A stretch of 64,000 nt of DNA from Pseudomonas benzenivorans (GCF_033547155.1 NZ_CP137892.1:310001-374000), one strand, 5' to 3'; shown: positions 33,780-44,131, counted from the stretch's first letter. Notes: generated by a model not told the origin, from the sequence alone. Numbers and translations are program-made.

Positions 33780-35587
33780 AGGGCAAAGTCCTCAGGCGGC
33801 TGAATGTTCACGCCGTGCTCGGCGGTGCGCAAGCGCAGGGTCAACAGGGCGCCGCCGGCCGGGTGGTTGGCCAGCAGCAGCTCGCCGCCCAGGGCGCGCA
33901 TCAGGGTCTCGCAGATCGCCAGACCCAGGCCCAGGCCCTGGGCGCTGGTCTTGGTGGTGAAGAAGGGCTCGCGGGCGCGTTGCAGGGCCTCGGCGGAGAA
34001 GCCGGGACCGTTGTCGCGCAGCTGCAGCTCGACGTGCGCGCCCGCGTGCTGGGCGCTGAGCCAGATGCGCCGCGGCGGCGCCTTCTCGCCCAGGGCGTCG
34101 AGGGCATTGGCCAGCAGGTTGCCGAGCACCTGGCGCAGGCGGGTCTCGCCGGCCTGCACCCACAGGGTGGCGTCGGGCAGGTCGCGGATCAGTTCGACCT
34201 GCATGGCCTGGCGGCGCTTGGCCAGCAGCGCCAGGGCGTCGTCGATGGCCGGCTGCAGGGCGACGCTCTCGGGGGCGTGGCGGTCGCGACGGGCGAAGGC
34301 GCGCAGGTGGGCGATGATCGAGGCCATGCGCTCGGTCAGCTCGCTGATCTGCCGCAGGTTGCCGCGGGCGTCCTCGCTGCGCTGGTGATCGAGCAGCACG
34401 CCGGCGTTGTCGGCGTAGCTGCGGATCGCCGCCAGCGGCTGGTTGAGTTCGTGGCTGATGCTCGCGCTCATGGTGCCGAGGGCGGACAACTTGCCGGCCT
34501 GGACCAGTTCGTCCTGGGCCCGCACCAGCTCCTGCTGGGCCTGTTCGCGCTCCAGCACTTCCTGCTTCAGGCGGCTGTTGAGCAGCTCCAGGTCCTGGGT
34601 GCGTTCCAGTACCCGCTGCTCCAGCTGCTGGCGCGCCCGGGCATCCAGGGCGATGCGTTCGAGGTAGTGGCGGCGGCGCTGCATCAGCAGGCCGAGCAGC
34701 AGGATCAGTACCAGCAGCGCGGCGCCGCCGATGGTGACGGCCGCGCGTACCGGGCGGTCGAGCAGGCTGCGCGGGGTAAGGATATTGGCCGTCCAGCCGA
34801 TGTCTTCCAGGTGCCGGCCCTGGCGGAGCCAGGCCGCGTCATCGAGCTGCAGCGGTGGCGGCGACTGGATGCGGTAGGGCTGGGTGTCGGCGATGACCGC
34901 CCGCTCGGCGTTGTCCAGCTCGCGGGTGGCGTGGAAGCGCCAGTCGGCCTGGGAGGTGAGGATCACCACGCCATAGCTGTCGGTCACCAGCAGCTGTTCG
35001 GGGCGGTCGCCCCAGAGGGTCTCGGTGTGGTCCAGGTCGACCTTGACCACTAGCACGCCGAGGATGCGGCGGCCCTCGCGCACCGGCGCGGCGAAGAAAT
35101 AACCGCGCTTGCGCGAGGTGGTGCCGAGGCCGAAGAAGCGCCCGTGGCGGCCCTCCATGGCCTCGCGGAAGTAGGGACGATAGGAAAAATTACGCTCGAC
35201 GAAGCTGTCGTGGCGATCCCAGTTGGAGGCGGCCAGGGTCTGGCCGTCGGGCGCCATCAGGTAGATCACGTCGGCGCCGGTCTGTTGTTGCAGGCCGCCG
35301 AGCAGGCGATTGGCCTGGTCGCGCAGGCGCGCATCGTCGCGCTCTTGCAGCAGCTGGCGCAGGGTGGGCAGCTTGCTGAGGATCGGCGGCAGCACCTCGT
35401 AGCGGCGCAGGGTGCCCAGCAGGTTGGCGACGTAGAGGTCGAGGGTCTGGCCGCTCTGGGCGTTCAGGGCGTCGCGGTAGTAACGCTCGGCCAGCTGCTG
35501 CAGGGGCCAGAGCAGGGGGGCCAGGAGCAAGGCCAGCAGGGCCAGGCTGCGCCAGCGCGGGCGGTGGAGGGCGGCGGTCGGTGGCAT
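33776..35587 (-). CDS. dctB: C4-dicarboxylate sensor histidine kinase DctB
   Basis: About 603 residues from the ATG at 35587; an ATG at 35656 would add 23 residues and neither has a strong ribosome site. Membrane helices near residues 12-31 and 295-315 flank a periplasmic double-PAS sensor (ADVIYLMAPDGQTLAASNWD, YRPYFREAMEGRHGRFFGLG). Then a coiled coil and the kinase core: H-box SASISHELNQPLAAIRSYAD, N-box LLANALDAL and DNGPGFS. It phosphorylates DctD when dicarboxylates are present. Confidence 0.92.
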   Translation of the reverse strand: MPPTAALHRPRWRSLALLALLLAPLLWPLQQLAERYYRDALNAQSGQTLDLYVANLLGTLRRYEVLPPILSKLPTLRQLLQERDDARLRDQANRLLGGLQQQTGADVIYLMAPDGQTLAASNWDRHDSFVERNFSYRPYFREAMEGRHGRFFGLGTTSRKRGYFFAAPVREGRRILGVLVVKVDLDHTETLWGDRPEQLLVTDSYGVVILTSQADWRFHATRELDNAERAVIADTQPYRIQSPPPLQLDDAAWLRQGRHLEDIGWTANILTPRSLLDRPVRAAVTIGGAALLVLILLLGLLMQRRRHYLERIALDARARQQLEQRVLERTQDLELLNSRLKQEVLEREQAQQELVRAQDELVQAGKLSALGTMSASISHELNQPLAAIRSYADNAGVLLDHQRSEDARGNLRQISELTERMASIIAHLRAFARRDRHAPESVALQPAIDDALALLAKRRQAMQVELIRDLPDATLWVQAGETRLRQVLGNLLANALDALGEKAPPRRIWLSAQHAGAHVELQLRDNGPGFSAEALQRAREPFFTTKTSAQGLGLGLAICETLMRALGGELLLANHPAGGALLTLRLRTAEHGVNIQPPEDFAL

Positions 35588-35777
35588 GTGGGTGTGGGGC
35601 TCGCTCTGGGACGCGCGGATCGGACTTAGGGTGGCCGGATGCCCGGCGTTGAGCAAGCAGCAATATCCGGACCATGATCGCTCCAGCCGCGGGCGCCGAG
35701 CGGGGCCGGGTGGACCGGCGCTGCGGCGCTGCGGCCCGCTTCAGCCGCTCGCCGAACCGCGGCCACGGCTACGCGCC

Positions 35778-36650
35778 TCAGGGGCGCGGGCTGTCCAGGC
35801 ACTCGCGCAGCGCCGCCTGCCAGTCCGGCAGGGCCACGCCCCAGTCACGCTGCAGGCGCGTGCAGTCCAGGCGCGAGTTGAGCGGGCGCTGTGCCGGGGT
35901 CGGGTAGGCGCTGCTGGGGATGGCCTGCAGCCGGGCCAGGCTCCTGCCCTCGGCACGCAGCTGCTCGGCGATGGCGCTGGCGAAGCCGAACCAGGAGGTC
36001 TCGCCCCGGGCGCTCAGGTGGTAGAGGCCCCAGGGGCCTGCCTGCCCGCCTTGCCAATGCTGGATCAGTTGCGCAGTAGCGGTGGCGATGCTGCCGGCCC
36101 AGGTCGGGGTGCCGATCTGGTCGGCCACCACCTTGAGTTCGTCGCGTTCCTGCAGCAGGCGCTGCATGGTCAGCAGGAAGTTGCGCCCGTGCCGCGAGTA
36201 CACCCAGCTGGTGCGCAGGATCAGATGTGGGCCGCCGATCGCCTGGATCGCCCGCTCGCCGGCCAGCTTGCTCCGGCCGTAAACGCCTAGCGGGTTGGGC
36301 GTATCGTCCTCGCAGTAAGGCGCCGGCTTGCGGCCGTCGAACACGTAGTCGGTGGAGTAGTGGATCAGCGGTACGCCCAGGGCAACAGCCTCCTCGGCCA
36401 GCACCCCGGGCGCGGTGGCGTTGATCGCGAAGGCCAGTTCGGGCTCGCTTTCGGCCTGGTCGACCGCGGTGTGGGCGGCGGCGTTAATGATCAGCTCGGG
36501 GCGCAATTCGCGGACCTGCTGGCGGATCTGCTCGGGGTGGGCCAGGTCGAGCCGGGCGCTGCCACGCACGATCAGTTCCCCCTGTCCGGCCAGGCTCAGT
36601 TGCAGTTCGCGGCCGACCTGGCCGTGCTCGCCGAGCAGCAAGATCCTCAT
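35778..36650 (-). CDS. rmlD: dTDP-4-dehydrorhamnose reductase
   Basis: 290 residues, SDR fold. [20 protein letters not shown] is the NADPH-binding start, and the catalytic YxxxK is in YGRSKLAGERAI. INAAAHTAVDQAESEPELA is a typical RmlD block. It makes the final reduction to dTDP-L-rhamnose for LPS or rhamnolipid. Last gene of rmlBACD; its ATG overlaps rmlC by four bases. Confidence 0.93.
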   Translation of the reverse strand: MRILLLGEHGQVGRELQLSLAGQGELIVRGSARLDLAHPEQIRQQVRELRPELIINAAAHTAVDQAESEPELAFAINATAPGVLAEEAVALGVPLIHYSTDYVFDGRKPAPYCEDDTPNPLGVYGRSKLAGERAIQAIGGPHLILRTSWVYSRHGRNFLLTMQRLLQERDELKVVADQIGTPTWAGSIATATAQLIQHWQGGQAGPWGLYHLSARGETSWFGFASAIAEQLRAEGRSLARLQAIPSSAYPTPAQRPLNSRLDCTRLQRDWGVALPDWQAALRECLDSPRP

Positions 36651-37192
36651 GGGAACAGCTCCGCGTCGACCAGGGTGAGGCCGGCCTGGTCCTTGGCCGA
36701 CAGCTGCGGCGCCTGGGTCAGCGGCCAGTCGATGGCCAGGGTAGTGTCGTCCCAGCGGATGCAGCGTTCATGGGTGGGGGCGTAGTAGTCGGTGGTCTTG
36801 TAGAGGAACTCGGCGAACTCGCTGAGCACCAGGAAACCGTGGGCGAAGCCCTCCGGCACCCAGAGCTGGCGTTTGTTCTCCGCGGACAGCTGCACGCCGA
36901 CCCAGCGGCCGAAGGTCGGCGAGGCGCGGCGGATATCCACGGCCACGTCGTAGACCTCGCCGGCGGTCACCCGTACCAGCTTGCCCTGGGCCTGCTGCAC
37001 TTGGTAGTGCAAGCCGCGCAGCACGCCGCGCTGCGAGCGGGAGTGATTGTCCTGGACGAACTCGGGATTCAGGCCGGTGGCCTCGGCGAAGGCGCGGGCA
37101 TTGAAGCTTTCGTAGAAGAAGCCGCGCTCGTCGCCGAACACCTTGGGTTCGAGGATCAGTACGCCGGGAAGCTCCGTCTGAATGACCTTCAT
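36647..37192 (-). CDS. rmlC: dTDP-4-dehydrorhamnose 3,5-epimerase
   Basis: 181 residues, cupin fold. [40 protein letters not shown] (catalytic His) and [19 protein letters not shown] are RmlC signatures. Overlaps rmlA and rmlD by four bases on each side. Confidence 0.94.
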   Translation of the reverse strand: MKVIQTELPGVLILEPKVFGDERGFFYESFNARAFAEATGLNPEFVQDNHSRSQRGVLRGLHYQVQQAQGKLVRVTAGEVYDVAVDIRRASPTFGRWVGVQLSAENKRQLWVPEGFAHGFLVLSEFAEFLYKTTDYYAPTHERCIRWDDTTLAIDWPLTQAPQLSAKDQAGLTLVDAELFP

Positions 37193-38061
37193 GCGTGCTC
37201 CTCCGCCAGCTTGAACAGGTATTGGCCGTAGCCGGTCTTGCCGAAGGCCTGGGCCTGGCTGAGCAGTTGCTCGCGGTCGATCCAGTCATGGTGGAAGGCG
37301 ATCTCCTCCAGGCAGGCGACCTTCAGGCCTTGGCGATGTTCTATGGTCTGCACGTACTGAGAGGCTTCCAGCAGGCTGTCGTGGGTGCCGGTGTCGAGCC
37401 AGGCGAAGCCGCGGCCGAAGCGCTCGACGCGCAGGTCGCCGCGCGCCAGATAGGCGTTGTTGACGTCGGTGATCTCCAGTTCGCCGCGGGGCGAGGGTTT
37501 CACCGCCTTGGCGATCTGCACCACGTCGTTGTCGTAGAAGTACAGGCCGGTAACCGCATAGCTGGACTTCGGCTTGGCCGGTTTCTCCTCGATGGACAGA
37601 GCCTGGCCTTGGGCGTCGAACTCCACCACACCGAAGCGTTCTGGGTCGCTGACCCAGTAGCCGAACACCGTGGCGCCATCGGCTTGGCTGGCCGCGCGCT
37701 GCAGCTGCTCGCCGAAGTGCTGGCCGTGGAAGATGTTGTCGCCCAGGATCAGGCACACCGAGTCGTCGCCGATGAAGGATTCGCCGATCAGAAACGCCTG
37801 GGCCAAGCCATCCGGCGACGGCTGTACGGCGTAGCTGAAGCGCACGCCGAACTGGCTGCCGTCGCCGAGCATCTTCTCGAACTGGGGCAGGTCGTGGGGG
37901 GTGGAGATGATCAGGATGTCGCGAATGCCGGCGAGCATCAGCACCGAGATCGGGTAGTAGATCATCGGCTTGTCGTAGATCGGCAGCAACTGCTTGGACA
38001 CGCCTAGGGTGATGGGGTGCAGGCGGGTGCCGGAGCCGCCTGCGAGGATGATGCCTTTCAT
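37189..38061 (-). CDS. rmlA: Glucose-1-phosphate thymidylyltransferase
   Basis: 290 residues. N-terminal [18 protein letters not shown] nucleotide-binding motif, then [20 protein letters not shown] and [14 protein letters not shown]. It makes dTDP-glucose from glucose 1-phosphate and dTTP, and is normally feedback-inhibited by dTDP-rhamnose. Starts 12 bases after rmlB. Confidence 0.95.
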   Translation of the reverse strand: MKGIILAGGSGTRLHPITLGVSKQLLPIYDKPMIYYPISVLMLAGIRDILIISTPHDLPQFEKMLGDGSQFGVRFSYAVQPSPDGLAQAFLIGESFIGDDSVCLILGDNIFHGQHFGEQLQRAASQADGATVFGYWVSDPERFGVVEFDAQGQALSIEEKPAKPKSSYAVTGLYFYDNDVVQIAKAVKPSPRGELEITDVNNAYLARGDLRVERFGRGFAWLDTGTHDSLLEASQYVQTIEHRQGLKVACLEEIAFHHDWIDREQLLSQAQAFGKTGYGQYLFKLAEEHA

Positions 38062-38073
38062 GGATGCTGTTCC

Positions 38074-39129
38074 TTACAGGGCGCCGAGGCGCTCGCGTTG
38101 ATAGCTGCCGTCCTGCACGCGGCGGCACCAGTCGAGGTTGTCCAGATACCAGCGCACGGTCTTGCGCAGGCCGCTGGCGAAGGTCTCCTCGGGCTTCCAG
38201 CCCAGTTCGCGCTCGATCTTGCTGGCGTCTATGGCGTAGCGCTGGTCGTGCCCGGGGCGGTCGGCAACGAAGCTGATCAGCTCGCGGTAGGAGCCGCCTG
38301 GCCGGCGCGGCGTCAGTTCGTCCAGCAGGGCGCAGATGCTTTCCACCACGTGCAGGTTCTGCTGCTCATTGTGCCCGCCGATATTGTAGGTCTCGCCGAC
38401 CCGGCCCTCGCTCACCACCTTGAGCAGGGCTCGGGCGTGGTCCTCGACGTACAGCCAGTCGCGCACCTGCTGGCCGTTACCGTACACCGGCAGCGGCTTG
38501 CCATCCAGGGCGTTGAGGATCACCAGCGGGATCAGTTTCTCCGGAAAGTGATAGGGGCCGTAGTTGTTCGAGCAGTTGGTGAGCAGCACCGGCAAGCCGT
38601 AGGTGCGGTGCCAGGCCCGTACCAGGTGGTCGGAGGCTGCCTTGCTCGCCGAATAGGGGGAGCTGGGGGCGTAGGGCGTGGTTTCGCTGAACAGATCGTC
38701 GACCCCGTGCAGGTCGCCGTAGACCTCGTCGGTGGAGATGTGGTGGAAGCGAAACGCCTGTTTGCGCGCGGCCGGCAACGCCGACCAGTAGGCGCGGGTG
38801 GCCTCCAGTAGGCTGTAGGTGCCGACTATGTTGGTTTGGATGAACGCGGCCGGGCCATCGATGGAGCGATCGACGTGGGACTCGGCGGCCAGGTGCATGA
38901 TGGCCTCGGGCTGGAACTCGGCCAGGGCCTGGGCGACCTTGGGCTGATCGCCGATATCCGCCTGGAGGAACTGGTAGCGCGGATTGTCCGCGACGCCGGC
39001 CAGTGACTCGAGGTTGCCGGCGTAGGTCAGCTTGTCCAAGTTGAGCAGCTGATGCTCGGTTTCGTTCAACAGGTGGCGGATCAGTGCCGAGCCGATAAAG
39101 CCGGCGCCGCCGGTGACCAGAATTCGCAT
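38074..39129 (-). CDS. rmlB: dTDP-glucose 4,6-dehydratase
   Basis: 351 residues from the ATG at 39129; the open frame starts earlier but [20 protein letters not shown] is the natural start. GxxGxxG NAD motif, [26 protein letters not shown] and the catalytic [10 protein letters not shown]. First gene of the dTDP-rhamnose operon, 170 bases from tRNA-Thr on the same strand. Confidence 0.95.
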   Translation of the reverse strand: MRILVTGGAGFIGSALIRHLLNETEHQLLNLDKLTYAGNLESLAGVADNPRYQFLQADIGDQPKVAQALAEFQPEAIMHLAAESHVDRSIDGPAAFIQTNIVGTYSLLEATRAYWSALPAARKQAFRFHHISTDEVYGDLHGVDDLFSETTPYAPSSPYSASKAASDHLVRAWHRTYGLPVLLTNCSNNYGPYHFPEKLIPLVILNALDGKPLPVYGNGQQVRDWLYVEDHARALLKVVSEGRVGETYNIGGHNEQQNLHVVESICALLDELTPRRPGGSYRELISFVADRPGHDQRYAIDASKIERELGWKPEETFASGLRKTVRWYLDNLDWCRRVQDGSYQRERLGAL

Positions 39130-39268
39130 GGAGAGAGTGGCCTCATGGTTCAGGCTACGAGTGTGCAGCCTAGCTTGTTGGCTGAGCGCGGAGGCTGCAA
39201 GCATCGCATGACGCAGAGTGACGATGGTCGAGCAAAGGCTCCGGCCAATTTTTCAGCGGCAGAAACAA

Positions 39269-39296
39269 CAAAGGCCCGCATCGCTGCGAGCCTTTG
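39269..39296 (-). terminator. Intrinsic terminator after tRNA-Thr
   Basis: Minus strand AGGCTCGCA and TGCGGGCCT form the stem, followed by a short T-rich tail, just 3' of the tRNA. Confidence 0.7.
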
Positions 39297-39303
39297 ATTT
39301 AGA

Positions 39304-39379
<76 letters not shown>

Positions 39380-39661
39380 ACGGAAGGGCCGCCATTATAT
39401 CCATTAGTTTGCCCGAGTAAAGCCATAGCGGCACAGCTTCGGCTATCAGGAGCCGAATCCTTATGCACAACTGGCAGATCGTCAGCGTGAGTTGCGATGG
39501 GAATTGTGATGCTCGTCACGGATGTTCGTAAGACCATGTTTTTATTGGATTTTAAATCATGATCAAAAAAACGGCAGTCGCTGGTAGGTCTTTTAGATAG
39601 GGGCATGCAGCCGCTTGCTCAGAATCTATCAACAAAGTTATCCACAGAATGTGTGGGCAAC
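39380..39661. other. AT-rich intergenic region upstream of tRNA-Thr
   Basis: 282 bases, markedly AT-rich for this genome, with no gene. It contains the promoter region of tRNA-Thr and the end region of the convergent-side methyltransferase gene. Nothing further recognised. Confidence 0.4.
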
Positions 39662-40879
39662 TCAGGGGTGTTCCGCGAGCAGCAGCAGGTTGCGTGGGCT
39701 GAGCTGGCGCGGGCAGAAGCGGCCCAGGCGCACCGCGAAGCCCTGTTCCTGCAGGTAGAGGGCGCGGTCGAGCAGCAGCCAGAGTTCCAGGGGGCGACGG
39801 AACAGGGCGCGCAGCAGCTCCAGGTTGCGCACCTCGGCCAGGCGCCGCCAGCCTTGCGCTTCCAGGCGGGGCCAGTCGGTGGCCGCGTCCGGCGCGGGCA
39901 GCCCCTTGAGCGCGGCCAGGTCCTGGCAATAGCGGGCCAGGCTCTTGTCCAGCCAGGCCGGCGGCAGGGAAGGGGTCGGCAGATAGTCATCGATGCCGCG
40001 CAGCTGCCGCTGCAGCAGGTCGAAGGCCAGGCGGCGGGCCATGGACAGGTCGCGCTGGCGGCGTACCCGGGCGCTGGCGGTGACGGTTTCCCTGAGGGGC
40101 AGGGCCAGGTCTTGCTGCGACAGCTGCAGTGTCGAGGCCTGGGCCGCGGCGGACAGCGACTGGTAGCTGTCGGTGGCGATGCGGTTGTAGCAGCAGGGCG
40201 CAATGGCCAGCTGACGGCAGCCGGCGCGAGTGGCCAGTTGCATCAGGCGCACATGCAGGTCGCCGCAGGCGTGCAGGGCGACAGGGGTGTGCCGTGGGGC
40301 AAGTCGTTCCAGGGCGTCGGCGGCCAGTACGTCCTGTTGCAGGTGCTGGGCGGTCAGCCCGAGGCGCTGGCTTAGCCTGAGGCCTTCCTCGACCAACTGC
40401 GGGTCGTGCTCCAGGCAGGTCAGGGCCGTCCCCTCATGGGCCAGCAGGCGGCCCAGGTGACCCTTGCCGGCGCACCAGTCGAGCCAGTGCTGCGGCGCAT
40501 GGCGGAACTGCAGGCTGGCGGCGAATGCCTGAATCTGCTGCCACTTGCGCCCGGGCACATCCAGGGCCAAGCGCGCCGGAGGCGTGGGCCGTGGGTGTTG
40601 TGGCAGCTCGCCGATGCGGCTCAGGACGTCGCATCTCCGGGCCACCTCGGGCCAGGGCGGCGGTGCCGGCAGCAGGTGTGGCTGGTGATGGTCGGCTTCG
40701 GCCTGCTCCAGGCTGCGGCTGCGCAGCCAGCGGGCCAGCTCGGGATGGGCGCTCTCCCAGGGCAGGTGGTGCTGGGTGAAGGGCAGGGGGCGCCAGAGGC
40801 CCTGGTATTCGCTCAGCAGCCGATCCAGCGCCCGGAAACGCTGGAGCAGGGCGGCGCCGCTAAGGGGCTGGTCGTCCAT
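39662..40879 (-). CDS. SAM-dependent methyltransferase family protein
   Basis: 405 residues. The class I motif is HWLDWCAGKGHLGRLLAHEG (about residues 131-150), then LTCLEHDPQLVEEGLRLSQR, VALHACGDLHVRLM and IAPCCYNRI, a pattern of the Methyltransf_32-type proteins that may act on nucleic acid. The long N-terminal (about 1-125) and C-terminal (about 290-405) parts have no recognised domain. It lies 21 bases after the ABC transporter operon, so it is probably co-transcribed with it. Confidence 0.8.
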   Translation of the reverse strand: MDDQPLSGAALLQRFRALDRLLSEYQGLWRPLPFTQHHLPWESAHPELARWLRSRSLEQAEADHHQPHLLPAPPPWPEVARRCDVLSRIGELPQHPRPTPPARLALDVPGRKWQQIQAFAASLQFRHAPQHWLDWCAGKGHLGRLLAHEGTALTCLEHDPQLVEEGLRLSQRLGLTAQHLQQDVLAADALERLAPRHTPVALHACGDLHVRLMQLATRAGCRQLAIAPCCYNRIATDSYQSLSAAAQASTLQLSQQDLALPLRETVTASARVRRQRDLSMARRLAFDLLQRQLRGIDDYLPTPSLPPAWLDKSLARYCQDLAALKGLPAPDAATDWPRLEAQGWRRLAEVRNLELLRALFRRPLELWLLLDRALYLQEQGFAVRLGRFCPRQLSPRNLLLLAEHP

Positions 40880-40900
40880 CTTCTAGTGCAGGCGGGTGGA

Positions 40901-41590
40901 TCAGCGGCCCTGACAGGCATCGACCCGCAGCCACTGTTCCAGCAGTTTGAAGGCGCGCACCAGAACGAAGGCGATGCCCAGGTAGAACAGGCCGGCGGCG
41001 AAGAAGATCTCCACCGGCAGATAGGTGCGGGCGATGATGGTGCGCGCCATGCCGGTCAGCTCCAGCAGGGTCACGGTGCTGGCCAGGGCGCTGGCCTTGA
41101 GCATCAGGATCACCTCGTTGCTGTAGGCCGGCAGGCCGATGCGCGCCGCCCGCGGCAGGACGATGTAGAGCATGGTCTGCCAGCGTGCCATGCCCAGGGC
41201 CCGCGCCGCCTCGACCTCGCCCGAGGGCACGGCCTGGATGGCGCCCCGCAGGATCTCGGCGATATAGGCGGCGGTGTGCATCGTCATGGTGATGATGGCG
41301 CACCAGTAGGCGTCGCGCAGGTAGGGCCACAGCGGCCCCTCGCGCACCGCATCGAATTGCGCCAGGCCGTAGTAGACCAGGAACAGCTGCACCAGCAGCG
41401 GCGTGCCACGGAAGAAGAAGATGTAGCCGTAGGGCAGGGCGCGCACATACCAGTGCTTGGAGGCGCGGGCGATGCCCATGGGGATCGCCAGGATCAGTCC
41501 GGCGATCACCGCGATGGCCACCAGCTCCAGGGTCAGCATGGCGCCTTCGGCCAGGCGCGGTAGCCACTTGATGATGACTTCCCAGTTCAT
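40901..41590 (-). CDS. Polar amino acid ABC transporter permease (HisM type)
   Basis: 229 residues with five membrane helices. EAA-loop block EVEAARALGMARWQTMLYIV LPRAAR (conserved Gly) and IFFFRGTPLLVQLFLVYYGL. One of two permeases of a histidine/lysine/arginine/ornithine-type importer. Starts within the hisQ-type stop (ATGA overlap). Confidence 0.92.
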   Translation of the reverse strand: MNWEVIIKWLPRLAEGAMLTLELVAIAVIAGLILAIPMGIARASKHWYVRALPYGYIFFFRGTPLLVQLFLVYYGLAQFDAVREGPLWPYLRDAYWCAIITMTMHTAAYIAEILRGAIQAVPSGEVEAARALGMARWQTMLYIVLPRAARIGLPAYSNEVILMLKASALASTVTLLELTGMARTIIARTYLPVEIFFAAGLFYLGIAFVLVRAFKLLEQWLRVDACQGR

Positions 41591-42282
41591 GCGCTGCTCC
41601 TGACAAAACCACGGCTGGCACGTTTCTCGAGGAAATGCAGGCCAATCATGGCGAGTATGGTCAGGCCGAGGTAGATCAGCGCGGCGACCATGAAGAAGGT
41701 GAAGGGCTCCTTGCTGGCGGTCACCGCGATCTGCGCGCGGCGCATGATCTCCTCCAGGCCGATCACCGAGACCAGGGCGGTGTCCTTCATCAGGATCATG
41801 AACAGGTTGCCCAGGCCCGGCAGGGCGATGCGCCACATCTGCGGCAGGATCAGCCGCCAGAGTATCCGCGTCTTGGACAGGCCCAAGGCCTGGCCGGCCT
41901 CGCGGTGGCCCTTGGGAATGGCCAGGATGGCGCCGCGAAACACCTCGGTGGCATAGGCACCGAAGCACAGGCCGAGGGCGATGGTGCCGGCGGCGAAGGG
42001 CGACAGTTCCAGGCTGGCCACGCCGAGCAGGTCGGCCAGCTCGCGCATCAGGTTGACCGTGCCGAAGTAGATCAGCAGCACCCAGAGCAACTCGGGCACG
42101 CCGCGCACCAGGGTCGAATAGCTGCCGCCGAGCCATTGCAGCGGCTTGTACGGCGAAGTCTTGGCCAGGGCGCCGAGCAGCCCGAGCACCAGACCCAGGC
42201 TCAGCGCCGACAGCGCCAGCTTGATGGTCATCAGGGTGCCGGCGAGCAGGGCCGGGCCGAATCCGTAGAGGTCTAGGGTCAT
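41587..42282 (-). CDS. Polar amino acid ABC transporter permease (HisQ type)
   Basis: 231 residues with five membrane helices. LVRGVPELLWVLLIYFGTVN near the middle, and the EAA-type loop HREAGQALGLSKTRILWRLI. Forms a heterodimer with the HisM-type permease. Confidence 0.92.
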   Translation of the reverse strand: MTLDLYGFGPALLAGTLMTIKLALSALSLGLVLGLLGALAKTSPYKPLQWLGGSYSTLVRGVPELLWVLLIYFGTVNLMRELADLLGVASLELSPFAAGTIALGLCFGAYATEVFRGAILAIPKGHREAGQALGLSKTRILWRLILPQMWRIALPGLGNLFMILMKDTALVSVIGLEEIMRRAQIAVTASKEPFTFFMVAALIYLGLTILAMIGLHFLEKRASRGFVRSSA

Positions 42283-42332
42283 GGAGGCTCAGGTGCCTGC
42301 GCCGCCGGGCACGGCGACGCAGGACAGGCTGC

Positions 42333-43085
42333 TCAGTAAATGCTGAACGGGAAGTACTTGTCGTTGATCTGCTTGTAGGTGCCGTCGGCGACAATCTCCT
42401 TCAGCGCGGCGTTGAGCTTCTCGCGCAGCGGGTCGCCCTTGCGCACGGCGATGCCGATCTTGTCGTTGTCGAACACCGGGTCACCCTTGAATTCGAAGCC
42501 CTTGCCGGCATCGCTCTTGAGCCATTCCCAGTTGACGAAGGTGTCGGCCAGCACGCCGTCGAGACGGCCCGAGGACAGGTCGAGGTAGGCGTTTTCCTGG
42601 GTGTCGTACAGCTTGATGTCGACCACGTCATTGAGGTTGTCTTCCAGCCAGGTGCCGGCGATGGTGGCACGCTGGGCACCGATCACCTTGCCTTTCAGGC
42701 TGGCCTTGTCGGTCTTGAAGTCGCTGCCTTTCGGCGCGATGAACTGCAGCTTGTTGGTGTAGTAGGGCTCGGTGAAGTCGACCGCCTGCTGGCGCTCCTC
42801 GGTGATCGACATGGAGGCCACCAGGAAGTCGAACTTCTTGGCGTTCAGGGCCGGGATGATGCCGTCCCAGTCGGAGGTGACCACTTCGCATTCAGCCTGC
42901 ATCTTGGCGCACAGGGCCTGGGCGATCTCCACGTCGAAACCGACCACCTGGCCGCTGGCGTCGATCAGGTTGAAGGGCGGGTAGGCACCCTCGGTGCCGA
43001 TCTTCAGCTTGTCGGCGGCCACCGCGCTGGTGCCGAAGGCCAGGGTGGCGGCCGCGGCCAGCAGGATCTTCTTATACTTCTGCAT
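42333..43085 (-). CDS. Polar amino acid ABC transporter, periplasmic binding protein
   Basis: 250 residues from the ATG at 43085 (GGAG upstream). Signal peptide MQKYKKILLAAAATLAFGTS.. to AVAA, then DKLKIGTEGAYPPFNLIDAS, GFDVEIAQALCAKM and KFDFLVASMSITEERQQAVDF, the SBP_bac_3 signatures of basic amino-acid binding proteins (HisJ/ArgT type). Lies between the ATPase and the two permease genes. Confidence 0.94.
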   Translation of the reverse strand: MQKYKKILLAAAATLAFGTSAVAADKLKIGTEGAYPPFNLIDASGQVVGFDVEIAQALCAKMQAECEVVTSDWDGIIPALNAKKFDFLVASMSITEERQQAVDFTEPYYTNKLQFIAPKGSDFKTDKASLKGKVIGAQRATIAGTWLEDNLNDVVDIKLYDTQENAYLDLSSGRLDGVLADTFVNWEWLKSDAGKGFEFKGDPVFDNDKIGIAVRKGDPLREKLNAALKEIVADGTYKQINDKYFPFSIY

Positions 43086-43101
43086 GCGATGTAGCTCCAT
43101 T

Positions 43102-43875
43102 TTAGTGATTGCTGGACATGAACTGTTTGCAGCGCGCCGAGCTCGGGTTGTCGAACACCTGCTCCGGCGGGCCCTGTTCCTCAACCAGGCCCTGATGGAG
43201 GAACACCACCTCGCTGGACACCTGGCGGGCGAAACCCATCTCATGGGTTACCAGCAGCATAGTCCGGCCTTCCTCGGCCAGCGCGCGGATCACATTAAGC
43301 ACTTCTTGCACCATCTCCGGGTCGAGGGCCGAGGTCGGCTCGTCGAACAGGATCACCTTGGGTTCCATGCACAGGGTACGGGCGATGGCCGCGCGCTGCT
43401 GCTGGCCGCCGGACAACTGGTTGGGGTAGACGTAGCGCTTGTCGGCGATGCCGACCTTGGCCAGCAGCGCCTCGGCTCGCTCGATCGCCTCGGCCTTGCT
43501 CAGGCCCAGCACCCGGCGCGGCGCCTCGATGATGTTGTCGAGCACGCTCATGTGCGGCCACAGGTTGAAATTCTGGAAGACGAAGCCCAGCTCGCTGCGC
43601 AGCCGGTTGATCTGCTTGCTGTCGGCGGCGACCAGTTCGCCGTGCTTGCCGGGCTTGAGCTTGAGTTCCTCGCCGGCCACCAGGATCTGGCCCTGGTTGG
43701 GGTTCTCCAGCAGATTGATGCAACGCAGGAAGGTGGACTTGCCGGAGCCGGAGGAACCGAGGATGGAGATGACGTCGCCGTCCTGGGCCGTGAGGGAGAT
43801 GCCCTTGAGCACCTCGAGGTCGCCATAGCGTTTGTGCAGATCGCGGATTTCCAGCGCGGGCGTGGCCTCGGCCAT
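43102..43875 (-). CDS. Polar amino acid ABC transporter ATPase (HisP type)
   Basis: 257 residues. Walker A GSSGSGKST (about residues 38-46), Q-loop region ELGFVFQNFNLWPHM, signature LSGGQQQRAAIARTL, Walker B VILFDEPTSALDPE and switch His in LLVTHEMGF. First gene of the transporter operon, 16 bases before the binding-protein gene. Confidence 0.94.
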   Translation of the reverse strand: MAEATPALEIRDLHKRYGDLEVLKGISLTAQDGDVISILGSSGSGKSTFLRCINLLENPNQGQILVAGEELKLKPGKHGELVAADSKQINRLRSELGFVFQNFNLWPHMSVLDNIIEAPRRVLGLSKAEAIERAEALLAKVGIADKRYVYPNQLSGGQQQRAAIARTLCMEPKVILFDEPTSALDPEMVQEVLNVIRALAEEGRTMLLVTHEMGFARQVSSEVVFLHQGLVEEQGPPEQVFDNPSSARCKQFMSSNH

Positions 43876-43928
43876 GGGGGGTCCTCTTCGTGTTCGAATG
43901 CGCTCCGGGCTGTGGATCGGCCTTCCTG

Positions 43929-43942
43929 GCGTGGCGCCACGC
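43929..43942. promoter_or_regulatory. Palindrome upstream of the amino acid ABC operon
   Basis: GCGTGGCGCCACGC is a perfect 14-base palindrome 53 bases upstream of the ATPase start codon. Its position suits an operator. No regulator gene is adjacent, so the binding protein is unknown. Confidence 0.35.
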
Positions 43943-44131
43943 TAGCATAGCGTTTCGCTGACCGCCAAGCCGTTTACTGGGCGGCCGCGGCCCATTCGGT
44001 CATAGGTGTCGCCTGGTCGCAGTTGTCTGTCGCGCAGGTGCAATAAAGGCCGTTGCGACAGCCGCATCGCCCCTGGTATCCGGCCGCTGGCCGTACCGCC
44101 GAAGCCAGCGCCCGCCCTCGCGCTCGCTGGT

